NCBI GenBank assembly: GCA_020161475.1
Contig: JAIUNQ010000005.1
Coordinates: 1-59,002 of the forward strand
Source of the DNA: Pseudomonadota bacterium
Lineage (GTDB): Bacteria > Pseudomonadota > Alphaproteobacteria > Rhizobiales > Beijerinckiaceae
Length of the DNA stretch: 59,002 nt
Reading direction: 5' to 3'
Part shown: positions 43,594 to 49,847 of the stretch, piece after piece
How the letters are laid out: every line of letters starts with the position of its first letter
Numbering within the stretch: the stretch's first letter is position 1
Translations under genes and position numbers: made by a program
The notes under the pieces: generated by a model
Databases searched by the model: none
Told to the model about the DNA's origin: nothing
The model's input: only the letters and a program-made list of their open reading frames with translations

Positions 43594-44000
43594 CACGCCC
43601 CCCGACCCAGCAGGACAGAGAGCCGCGCACGCTCCGCCTCGATCCGGCGGGATTCCGCTTCCAGCGTGGCGAGGCGCTCGGCGCGCGTTGCGGCGCTCAG
43701 CCATTCAGGCTGCTCATCCATCACGGCGGCGAGAAAAGCGGGGCCATAGGCAGAAATCAGCGCGATGCACGCGAAGAAGGAGGGGGCCGAGGTCCGCGAA
43801 AGCCATTTTTTGGCCGTGGCGGCCGAAACCCGCCCACCGGTCGCGGCCTCGATTTCCTCTGCCGGCTTCGCCGGGTGCTGCGCGCGCAGAAAGGCCACAG
43901 CCCTGTCAGCGCATTCCGGGGACAACTGTCCCCTGCTCCGGGGAAAACTTTCCCCGAGTTTGGGGAAATGTGTCCCCGATTTAGGAGAAGACTGTCCCAT
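43593..44000 (-). CDS. Probable DNA-binding early protein with operator repeats in its own 5' end
   Basis: 135 residues from ATG at 44000, preceded by CGGAGG. The N-terminal 27 residues are encoded by the 22-bp repeats (SPKSGTHFPKLGESFPRSRG). The middle EIEAATGGRVSAATAKKWLSRTS looks like a helix-turn-helix, and a helical C-terminus follows. It may bind its own repeats (inference). It is in the leftward early operon. Confidence 0.6.
   Translation of the reverse strand: MGQSSPKSGTHFPKLGESFPRSRGQLSPECADRAVAFLRAQHPAKPAEEIEAATGGRVSAATAKKWLSRTSAPSFFACIALISAYGPAFLAAVMDEQPEWLSAATRAERLATLEAESRRIEAERARLSVLLGRGA
43918..43999. repeat. Four 16-bp palindromes at exact 22-bp spacing
   Basis: GGGGACAACTGTCCCC (43918), GGGGAAAACTTTCCCC (43940), GGGGAAATGTGTCCCC (43962) and GGAGAAGACTGTCCCA (43984) repeat every 22 bp, about two helical turns, so bound proteins would line up on one face. 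They overlap the first 27 codons of the minus-strand gene and the start of a plus-strand frame. Operators or initiator iterons. Confidence 0.8.
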
Positions 44001-44334
44001 GAAAACCTCCGATGCTGAAAGCGTCGAAGGGGCGGCGCACGAAGCGCCGGAGCAGACAGAAGGAGAGAAAGCAGTGGCAAAGACGGGGGAGGAAACAGCC
44101 ATGTCAGCACCCCCCGAGCACGGTGAACCCGGCGGCGCGACGGAGCGGGAACTCCGTCGGCGCGCGGCACGGGAAAAGCTGAAAAGTGCCCTTGTGGCGC
44201 TGGCGAAAACGAAGGCTGGAAGTCATGATCGATCTCCACCCCCGAGAACGGAGACATCAGATGGCAGACGCACAAAAGCCGCCCCCGGAAGCCGTGAGAG
44301 ATCAGGAAGCCCACGGTCGGGCTCTGGCGCTTGA
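43999..44334 (+). CDS. Possible small early protein on the opposite strand
   Basis: 111-residue frame whose first about 75 residues look like a real charged, helical protein (ATERELRRRAAREKLKSALVALAKTKAG). The rest overlaps the minus-strand gene at 44223-44495. GGAG lies 11 bases upstream, a long spacing. Its ATG shares the bases CATG with the start of the minus-strand gene at 44000. Low support. Confidence 0.3.
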   Translation: MKTSDAESVEGAAHEAPEQTEGEKAVAKTGEETAMSAPPEHGEPGGATERELRRRAAREKLKSALVALAKTKAGSHDRSPPPRTETSDGRRTKAAPGSRERSGSPRSGSGA

Positions 44335-44495
44335 GATGCGGTCGGCCGACCGTCAGTCCCGATCACGATCGCTGGCCCGCCGGGACGCAGATGATAGGTA
44401 ACGCTTTCAACCTTGAGACCCGCGGCGATAATCTCGCGCAGGATCGCAGCAAGACCATCCGGAGATGAACCCGTGAAACTTCCATCAGTTGACAT
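44223..44495 (-). CDS. Small phage early protein
   Basis: 90 residues from ATG at 44495, with a good ribosome binding site GGGAGG six bases upstream. The first 50 residues form a compact alpha/beta pattern (DGLAAILREIIAAGLKVESV followed by HLRPGGPAIVIGTDGRP); the rest is probably disordered. Function unknown. The start overlaps the divergent plus-strand gene. Confidence 0.6.
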   Translation of the reverse strand: MSTDGSFTGSSPDGLAAILREIIAAGLKVESVTYHLRPGGPAIVIGTDGRPTASQAPEPDRGLPDLSRLPGAAFVRLPSDVSVLGGGDRS

Positions 44496-44760
44496 GAAAG
44501 ACCTCCTCCCGCTGCTGGAGAAAATTCCGATCTGGAGGCGGATTGCCGAACTGCCTCGCCGGGTTGACGAGCTGGAAAGGCGTCTTGCGGCGCTGGAGCA
44601 ACGGCCGGCATTGCCGATTTGCGCGAAATGCGGCATCGGCCACCGCCGCCTTGATCGGGAAGAAAAAATGACGGGGGCCTTTGCCGTCTTTAACGACAGC
44701 GGCACCCGCATCCGGGTTTTCAAATGCGACCAGTGCGGGTTCGAGGACCGGGAAAGCTGA
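44473..44760 (+). CDS. Small coiled-coil zinc-ribbon protein
   Basis: 95 residues from GTG at 44473 with GGAG eight bases upstream; ATG at 44494 is the alternative. An N-terminal helical part (MKDLLPLLEKIPIWRRIAEL, then RRVDELERRLAALEQR) leads to CAKCG and CDQCGFED, two CxxC pairs of a zinc ribbon. Similar proteins are scattered in proteobacterial genomes and prophages. It runs against the leftward early genes. Confidence 0.65.
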   Translation: MKLPSVDMKDLLPLLEKIPIWRRIAELPRRVDELERRLAALEQRPALPICAKCGIGHRRLDREEKMTGAFAVFNDSGTRIRVFKCDQCGFEDRES

Positions 44761-44771
44761 AAAGGAGCTCA

Positions 44772-45032
44772 TCACGCGGCCTCTTCCACTTCGGAGGGCG
44801 AGTGAGGCGCGGGGCGCGAAATATCGTCGGGCCAGATAGCCCCTTCCGGCCAATTGCCGGACAGCCACACCATCGCGCGCTCGACGCGCTTAACGCCCAT
44901 ATCACCGCCTGAGCGAAGATGCTTTACGCGCGTGCCGTCACCGAAAATGAGGGTCGATGCCCGCGCATCTGAAACCTTACGGGCGGACGCAAAGACGCTG
45001 ACGAGGCGAAGAAGGTTGTTGATCGGGTTCAT
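44772..45032 (-). CDS. First gene of the leftward early operon, unknown function
   Basis: 86 residues starting just downstream of the leftward promoter. Contains HLRSGGDMGVKRVERAMVWLSGNWPEGAIWP. No recognised domain. By its place it may be an anti-repressor or early regulator, which is speculation. Confidence 0.6.
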   Translation of the reverse strand: MNPINNLLRLVSVFASARKVSDARASTLIFGDGTRVKHLRSGGDMGVKRVERAMVWLSGNWPEGAIWPDDISRPAPHSPSEVEEAA

Positions 45033-45045
45033 GGCCCAATGAATT

Positions 45046-45084
45046 GAGATAAAAATATCTCTACGTCAAGGGTATTTTTATCTC
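45046..45084 (-). promoter_or_regulatory. Leftward early promoter with two repressor operators
   Basis: The palindrome GAGATAAAAATATCTC lies at 45046-45061 and a related AGGGTATTTTTATCTC at 45069-45084. On the minus strand TTGACG (45069-45064) is a -35 element directly followed by the first operator. The rightward promoter at 46424 has the same layout. Repressor binding would occlude the promoter. The second operator lies between this promoter and the cI start, so it could also control cI. Confidence 0.75.
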
Positions 45085-45104
45085 ATATCCGATTTTATGG
45101 AGGG

Positions 45105-45121
45105 ATATTAAAATCGCGCCA
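45105..45121 (+). promoter_or_regulatory. Possible -10 element of the cI maintenance promoter (leaderless mRNA)
   Basis: TATTAAAAT ends about 8 bases before the cI ATG at 45121. No ribosome binding site lies at a usable distance (GGAGG is about 17 bases away). Transcription starting at or next to the ATG would give a leaderless message, as for lambda cI from PRM. Confidence 0.4.
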
Positions 45122-45765
45122 TGATCAGACCAACAAAACAAGGCATGTCCGAGCGCATCAAGATGCGGCTGGCCGAGATGGGCACAACCGCCAATGCAAT
45201 CTCGGTCGCGGCCGATAAGCCCCGCGAATGGTTGGGGCAGATTATTCGGAAAACCGACGTTTGGCCGACAACGGACAACCTGATCCTGATTTGCGACGCG
45301 TTGGGGTTGCGGCTATCATATCTCGTGAATGGCACCGGAGCGCGGCTTATCGATGAGCCGGATCTCAGTGAAGATATAACACTCGTGCCACGCCTCTCAT
45401 GGGTCGCGGCAGGCGCATTCGCTGAAACAGAAACAGTTGAAAGCGGGCAGGCTTCGGGTTTCGTGCAGGTTGCCAATCTCCCGCCAGGAGATCACATCGC
45501 TCTAGATGTTGTGGGGGACTCGATGGATCGCATCGCGCCCGACGGCAGCACGATCATCGTCAATCGCTCTGAGAAAGACCTGCGCGACAAAAAATTCTAT
45601 GTTGCAGCTACAGAGAACGGCGACGCCGCAACCTTCAAGAGATTTAGGGAGGATTGGCCGCCGAGGCTTGAGCCCTTTTCAAACAATCCAGAGCATCACG
45701 CAATCAATATTGCCGGTCCGGTTCGCGTTGTCGGACGCGTCACGCGGGTGATTCATGATCTCTGA
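45121..45765 (+). CDS. CI-like phage repressor with S24 (LexA-type) peptidase domain
   Basis: 214 residues. The N-terminal helix-turn-helix (about 9-70) is the DNA-binding part. The C-terminal S24 domain has the catalytic Ser134 in VGDSMDRIAPDG and Lys173 in TFKRF. The likely self-cleavage site is Ala97-Gly98 in WVAAGAF. RecA filaments after DNA damage would trigger cleavage and induce the prophage. It would bind the GAGATAAA-type operators on both sides. The SWIM gene follows after 10 bp in the same message. Confidence 0.92.
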   Translation: MIRPTKQGMSERIKMRLAEMGTTANAISVAADKPREWLGQIIRKTDVWPTTDNLILICDALGLRLSYLVNGTGARLIDEPDLSEDITLVPRLSWVAAGAFAETETVESGQASGFVQVANLPPGDHIALDVVGDSMDRIAPDGSTIIVNRSEKDLRDKKFYVAATENGDAATFKRFREDWPPRLEPFSNNPEHHAINIAGPVRVVGRVTRVIHDL

Positions 45766-45775
45766 AGGCGAAGAT

Positions 45776-46402
45776 ATGATTTACTTCTTCGTCCAAGGGA
45801 GCGCAAAAAAGCCATACAGGGTTACGTTCGAGGGGGCAGGCGCTTCTCTTCGCTCGTTTTGCACTTGCCCTGCCTTCAGTCGCGGAGGGTATTTTTGTAA
45901 GCACGTTTCTGCGTTGCTTGTCGGAGATGTAACAAACCTTACCGGTGGCGATGAAAATCTAAAAATATTACAGCCTCGTTCAGAAGGTAGTCCGCTACTG
46001 TCGGATGCATTATTGCATCAGCCAGCCGCAAGCAAGCGGCACCCATCAAGCATAAACACATTGGACGCCGCTCTAATTCATATTGCGCGACGTTCGAAAG
46101 ATAAAAACTTTGTTCTTATGTCAATTGATCCTGACGATTACGACAAAAACAGGGGTGGCATATCTATACACAAGATTGGAAAACACGGAAAACCGCTAAA
46201 ACAACCAATTGCATCTTTTTGTTATTCCGAGGCACGCCTTGAAACTCATTTCGTTATGGCGACTGACGGCGAGCTGCGGGAGGTGACAACGGCTGTACCA
46301 CGAGCCCGCAACTGGGTGGTTTTGCGTGGAAACCATGCGTCATCGTTCTCGTCGTGCGGCGCAGCCGTCGCTGCGCTTGATGAGTGGTTTGAAAATATAT
46401 GA
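45776..46402 (+). CDS. SWIM zinc-finger protein co-transcribed with the repressor
   Basis: 208 residues from ATG at 45776, 10 bp after the cI stop, with GAAGGCGAAG upstream. The SWIM motif CxCx(n)CxH is complete: SFCTCPAFSRGGYFCKH (about 27-43). The rest is an alpha/beta region with INTLDAALIHIARRSKDKNF and no recognised domain. The gene is clearly richer in A and T than its neighbours, a sign of transfer. Expressed from the lysogen with cI, it is a candidate lysogenic-conversion or superinfection-exclusion gene (inference). Confidence 0.75.
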   Translation: MIYFFVQGSAKKPYRVTFEGAGASLRSFCTCPAFSRGGYFCKHVSALLVGDVTNLTGGDENLKILQPRSEGSPLLSDALLHQPAASKRHPSSINTLDAALIHIARRSKDKNFVLMSIDPDDYDKNRGGISIHKIGKHGKPLKQPIASFCYSEARLETHFVMATDGELREVTTAVPRARNWVVLRGNHASSFSSCGAAVAALDEWFENI

Positions 46403-46452
46403 GATAAATTTACGCCATTTGGCTTGACGAGATAAATTTCTCTCATTACGGT
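46401..46452 (+). promoter_or_regulatory. Rightward early promoter with repressor operators
   Basis: GAGATAAATTTACG begins at 46401 and the palindrome GAGATAAATTTCTCTC lies at 46429-46444. TTGACG at 46424-46429 is a -35 element overlapping the operator by one base; a poor -10 (TACGGT or ATTACG) lies near 46446. Same design as the leftward promoter at 45046-45084. Confidence 0.72.
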
Positions 46453-46468
46453 CCCTCCATCAACCCCG

Positions 46469-46834
46469 ATGGAGGCTCCCTTGTCCCTCGCCGAACTCCC
46501 TTCCTATGACTTCGAGCGCAAGAAGCTCTCGGATGATGGTGCCTTCTGGCCCACCGCCCGCGCGGAAATGCGCCACCCCCATGCCATCCGCGAGCGTCTG
46601 GCCGAGGATCTGCGCGCCATGCTCAAGGCGCGCGGGGTCGACGCCGTCATCACCACCGAGGATTACCTCGTCTTCGGCTGGGCCCGCGAGCAGGTGCAGC
46701 GCCACGGTCTTGCCGCGGCCCGCCTGCTTGAGGCAGATGCTGATCCCCGGACGAGCGTAGTCCGGAGGGTATCAGCAGAAGAGAGCGAAATTCAGACCGA
46801 CCGCGCCCGCGACCTTGCGAACGAGGTGGCGTGA
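46469..46834 (+). CDS. First gene of the rightward early operon, unknown function
   Basis: 121 residues if started at ATG 46469. That ATG has no ribosome binding site; a TTG at 46481 has GGAGG five bases upstream and may be the true start (117 residues). The protein is helical with HPHAIRERLAEDLRAMLKARGV and an acidic tail. It overlaps the next gene (TGATG). No family recognised. Confidence 0.6.
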   Translation: MEAPLSLAELPSYDFERKKLSDDGAFWPTARAEMRHPHAIRERLAEDLRAMLKARGVDAVITTEDYLVFGWAREQVQRHGLAAARLLEADADPRTSVVRRVSAEESEIQTDRARDLANEVA

Positions 46835-47073
46835 TGTTTGGCCGCTTTCTGGATCTCGCACCTGTGCGTCTGGCGCTCAACAGCCTGTCTTTCAACCGCC
46901 TCTTCGGCAAATCCATGGTTCCGGGCCGCAAGGCTGTGCCCCGTGGCCGCCCCGGCGTGCCGGCGAAAATCGACCATTTCAACTGGCGACGCCATTCCAC
47001 GCGTGGTGGCGGACGCCCGGCCTTGACCTATCGCGGTGCGCGGCGCAACGCCATGAAGCGGAGGGCTGCGTGA
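46834..47073 (+). CDS. Small basic phage protein
   Basis: 79 residues from ATG at 46834 (TGATG overlap). Rich in Arg and Lys (GRKAVPRGRPGVPAKIDHFNWRR), probably nucleic-acid binding. No family recognised. Overlaps the following gene as TGATG. Confidence 0.55.
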   Translation: MFGRFLDLAPVRLALNSLSFNRLFGKSMVPGRKAVPRGRPGVPAKIDHFNWRRHSTRGGGRPALTYRGARRNAMKRRAA

Positions 47074-47396
47074 TGCTGGCGCACACCTCCATGGCTTCTG
47101 CCTTTTCCGCTGCCCGCATCGATCCCGTCCGTTTCGATGTGCTGGCGGAAGATATCAATCATCTGCGCGCCCTGCCGGAAAAGGAGCGCATCCCCACGCT
47201 CCTTTCATGGGGCTGGCGGGCGATTGATCTCCACAAGGCCCCCTGTCTCGAAACGCGGCGGTTGATGGCCGAATATGAGGCCACGCTGGATCGCAACGAA
47301 ATCGGCAGCATCATCGCCCTTCTGCTGGCGCTGGCGGGTTCAACGCTCATCCTGCTCTACGGTCTGGCCGGCCCCGCCTTGCGCGGCACGATCTGA
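47073..47396 (+). CDS. Small protein with C-terminal membrane helix
   Basis: 107 residues from ATG at 47073. A soluble helical part (FDVLAEDINHLRALPEKER) is followed by one strong transmembrane segment (IIALLLALAGSTLILLYGLA) at the C-terminus. Tail-anchored topology is likely. Unknown function; coupled to the gene before. Confidence 0.6.
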   Translation: MLAHTSMASAFSAARIDPVRFDVLAEDINHLRALPEKERIPTLLSWGWRAIDLHKAPCLETRRLMAEYEATLDRNEIGSIIALLLALAGSTLILLYGLAGPALRGTI

Positions 47397-47405
47397 GGTC
47401 GCGCC

Positions 47406-47612
47406 ATGACAGCCAAACTCATCGGTAACAACGAAATGCTGATCAACGAGGCAACAGTCATCGCCGCCGTGCAGATGCTGCTGGACTCATCGCACAAGGA
47501 CGGCTGCGCGCCGAAAGTGACCAGCGTGCGCTGGGATGGCGACACCCGCGGGGCGCGGGATGGGGCCTTTCGGTGCGTCTTATCCGAAAAGAAGCCGGAG
47601 GCGGGCCAATGA
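47406..47612 (+). CDS. Small early phage protein
   Basis: 68 residues; INEATVIAAVQMLLDSSHKDG is helical, the rest beta-like. Similar short proteins occur in phage early regions. It overlaps the HD-hydrolase gene by ATGA. Function unknown. Confidence 0.6.
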   Translation: MTAKLIGNNEMLINEATVIAAVQMLLDSSHKDGCAPKVTSVRWDGDTRGARDGAFRCVLSEKKPEAGQ

Positions 47613-48319
47613 CATGGATCCAGACCGCCACCGGCATTGCCTTCGATCTCATCGATCCCCGCCCGGAGATGGTGGATTTCGAGGTGGATATCGCCGAAAG
47701 CCTTGCGCGCCAGCCGCGCTTCACCGGGCACATCCGCTCTGGCAGCTATTCAGTCGCCCAGCATTGCGTGCTGGGGGCTGATGCGCTCCTGCGCGAAACA
47801 GGCCGCACCGAGATCGCCGCCGCGTTTCTCCTGCACGACGCCCACGAAGCTTACGTGGGCGACATGGCAACGCCCGTCTCCCATGCGCTGGCCGCCTATG
47901 CGGGGGCCTGCGCAGCGGGCAACACCATGCTGCGCAGCGATGCCGGGTTTGACCCGAAAAAGGCATACGCCGAGGGGAAGCGCTGCGCCTACGCGGGGCT
48001 GAAAGCCCTCAAGGATAACGTGGATACCGCCATCCATGCCGCCGCCGGCATCGCATGGCCCCTGCCGGATGATGTGCGTGCCGCCGTCAAGGAAATGGAC
48101 CTGCGGATGCTCTCCACCGAGCGTCGCCACCTGTTGGGTCCGTCGCCGCGCCCGTGGGGAGAGGACATCGAGTCTGCCCGCCCTGTCCGCCTCAACGGCA
48201 AACTCACCGTCTGGCCGTGGCCGGATGCAGCGGACGCCTGGCGGGATCGCCTCCGCCGATACCTGCCGCATCTCACGCCGCCCGCCCGGCTCAACCGCCC
48301 GCGTCCCTCCGCCGCCTGA
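47609..48319 (+). CDS. HD-superfamily hydrolase, YfbR-like (probable nucleotidase)
   Basis: 236 residues from ATG at 47609 (ATGA overlap). The metal-binding set is visible: H in TGHIRSG, YSVAQH, LLHDAHEAYVGDM (HD pair). Phage proteins of this type resemble the YfbR 5'-deoxynucleotidase, which removes phosphate from deoxynucleoside monophosphates. The role would be to adjust nucleotide pools during phage replication. A C-terminal proline/arginine-rich tail follows. Confidence 0.82.
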   Translation: MTWIQTATGIAFDLIDPRPEMVDFEVDIAESLARQPRFTGHIRSGSYSVAQHCVLGADALLRETGRTEIAAAFLLHDAHEAYVGDMATPVSHALAAYAGACAAGNTMLRSDAGFDPKKAYAEGKRCAYAGLKALKDNVDTAIHAAAGIAWPLPDDVRAAVKEMDLRMLSTERRHLLGPSPRPWGEDIESARPVRLNGKLTVWPWPDAADAWRDRLRRYLPHLTPPARLNRPRPSAA

Positions 48320-48330
48320 AGGATAATACC

Positions 48331-48672
48331 ATGTCCATTCGCACCATCCGCCGATTCACCGACGTTCTTGGCCTCCTGAGCCGGGGCAAATTTGCCGAGA
48401 AGTGCGACGAGCATTTCGAGGAAGCGATCCGCACGCTCGAAGCCCTGCCGAACGAGAAGGGCAGCGCCACCATCACCATCAGCCTCACGCTGAATTTTGA
48501 CGGCGGCCATGTCGATATCAAGCCGGCGGTGAAGTCGAAGCTGCCCGAAGAGAAAGCATTCTCCGGCACTCCGTTCTGGACCTATGAGGGCGGCATTTCG
48601 ACCCAGCACCCGAACCAGGCCGACATGTTCGGCCCGCGTGATACCGCCGACCGCGACCGCGAGACGGCCTGA
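48331..48672 (+). CDS. Early phage protein of unknown function
   Basis: 113 residues from ATG at 48331 with GAAGGA upstream. Contains SATITISLTLNFDGGHVDIKP and an aromatic C-terminus (TPFWTYEGGIS). It lies directly before the DUF2303 gene; small proteins of this type commonly accompany DUF2303 genes. Possibly recombination-related, unproven. Confidence 0.6.
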   Translation: MSIRTIRRFTDVLGLLSRGKFAEKCDEHFEEAIRTLEALPNEKGSATITISLTLNFDGGHVDIKPAVKSKLPEEKAFSGTPFWTYEGGISTQHPNQADMFGPRDTADRDRETA

Positions 48673-48695
48673 GCAACTTTTCAAGGAGAACTGTC

Positions 48696-48893
48696 ATGGA
48701 ACCCACCGCCGAATTCGCAGGCGAAGCCTTCGCCACACTGCAGCCGTTCGCCTCCACCCCGATTCCCGATCAGGCCGAGGGCGTGAACGCAATCGTGAAG
48801 CTGACCCGCGATGCCAACAAGATCGAGATCCGGGAACTGGAGGTCGAAGGCCTCGGTGATGGCCTGCCGGCAAAAAGTGCCGCTGCTGATTGA
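48696..48893 (+). CDS. N-terminal part of the DUF2303 gene, or separate 65-residue protein
   Basis: Frame from ATG 48696 encoding FASTPIPDQAEGVNAIVKL and ending GLPAKSAAAD. The next frame continues naturally as KVPLLIDPRASHAS if one A is removed from the A5 run near 48872. So this is probably the true N-terminus of the DUF2303 protein, separated by a frameshift; a separate small protein is the alternative. Confidence 0.6.
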   Translation: MEPTAEFAGEAFATLQPFASTPIPDQAEGVNAIVKLTRDANKIEIRELEVEGLGDGLPAKSAAAD

Positions 48894-49674
48894 TCCGCGG
48901 GCCTCCCATGCCTCCGTCAGCGGGCTGGCAAACGTGATCGAAAGCTATCGCCAGCGCCCGGCACGGCGCGCTGGCACGGCCAAGATCACCACGCTCGAGA
49001 GCTTCATCGCCCTCGCCAATCGGCACAAGAGCGAGCACAGCGCGATTTTTGCCCGCACGGAGTGGCCGGAGCCGAAGCTGACGGCGGTGATCGATTATCA
49101 CCAGATCGACAGCCAGCCTGCGCACCTCAAGCATCGTATCGAATATGCGTTCCCGATCACCGATGAGCTCAAGGCATGGATCGGTGCCAACGGCAAGCTG
49201 ATGGAGCAGGCGGAGTTCGCGGCATTCCTCGAGGAGCACGCTGCCGAGCTGTCGGTGCCGCTGGTGGCTGAGGCCAACGAGTATGAGCGGCTTTTCAAGG
49301 AAAAATTCGCGGCGCCGAATGAGCTGATTGCCCTCTCCCGCAGCCTTGAAATCTTCGTCGGCGCGCGCGTCAAGCGGGCCGAGCGGCTCTCCTCTGGCGA
49401 ACGCACGGTCGAATTCGTCGAGGAGCACACCAACACCAAGGGTGAGAAGGTCGATATCCCCGGTATTTTCATGGTCGCCATCCCCGCCTTCATCGACGGC
49501 CAGCCGGTGCGCATCCCCGCCCGTCTCCGGTATCGCGCGGCAGGCGGCTCGATCTCGTGGGGCTATCAGCTCTATCGCTGGGAATTCTGGCTGCGCAACC
49601 AGGTGCAGGCCGACCTCGACCGCGCCGCGAAGGCAACCGGTCTCCCTGCCTTCGAGGGCGCGCCGGAGAGCTGA
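48859..49674 (+). CDS. DUF2303 family phage protein (possibly frameshifted at its 5' end)
   Basis: 271 residues from ATG 48859, with GAAGG nine bases upstream. The conserved core is seen: AGTAKITTLESFIALANRHK, AVIDYH, EYAFPITDELKAWIGANG, EQAEFAAFLEEH and YRWEFWLRNQVQADLDRAA. DUF2303 proteins are common in phage early operons near recombination and replication genes; function not established. The first six residues are out of register with the upstream frame that appears to encode the natural start (see neighbour). Confidence 0.85.
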   Translation: MACRQKVPLLIDPRASHASVSGLANVIESYRQRPARRAGTAKITTLESFIALANRHKSEHSAIFARTEWPEPKLTAVIDYHQIDSQPAHLKHRIEYAFPITDELKAWIGANGKLMEQAEFAAFLEEHAAELSVPLVAEANEYERLFKEKFAAPNELIALSRSLEIFVGARVKRAERLSSGERTVEFVEEHTNTKGEKVDIPGIFMVAIPAFIDGQPVRIPARLRYRAAGGSISWGYQLYRWEFWLRNQVQADLDRAAKATGLPAFEGAPES

Positions 49675-49847
49675 TCCCGAGCGAAAGGCTCCGAGGGCAA
49701 CGCAGCGGATCACCGGCGGACACACACGGGGTCGGCCCGCTGGACGGGAGAGCCGAGTAGGCCGGCTATCGGGCGGACGATAGCTGCAACGTCTGAGCAT
49801 GGACGTGACAGCCGGGAGAGACCGGCACCCAGATCAAAGAGGTCAGC
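49675..49847 (+). ncRNA. Structured leader RNA candidate before the phage clamp gene
   Basis: In 173 bases without a gene there are four hairpins: GAGC/GCTC (49679-49691), TCGGC plus CCG / CGG plus GCCGA (49732-49756), a perfect GCTATCG/CGATAGC with loop GGCGGA (49765-49784) and GCCGG/CCGGC with a purine loop (49811-49826). AGAGGTCAGC, containing the ribosome binding site, follows. The density of stems suggests a cis-regulatory RNA or small RNA; no known class was recognised. Confidence 0.45.
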
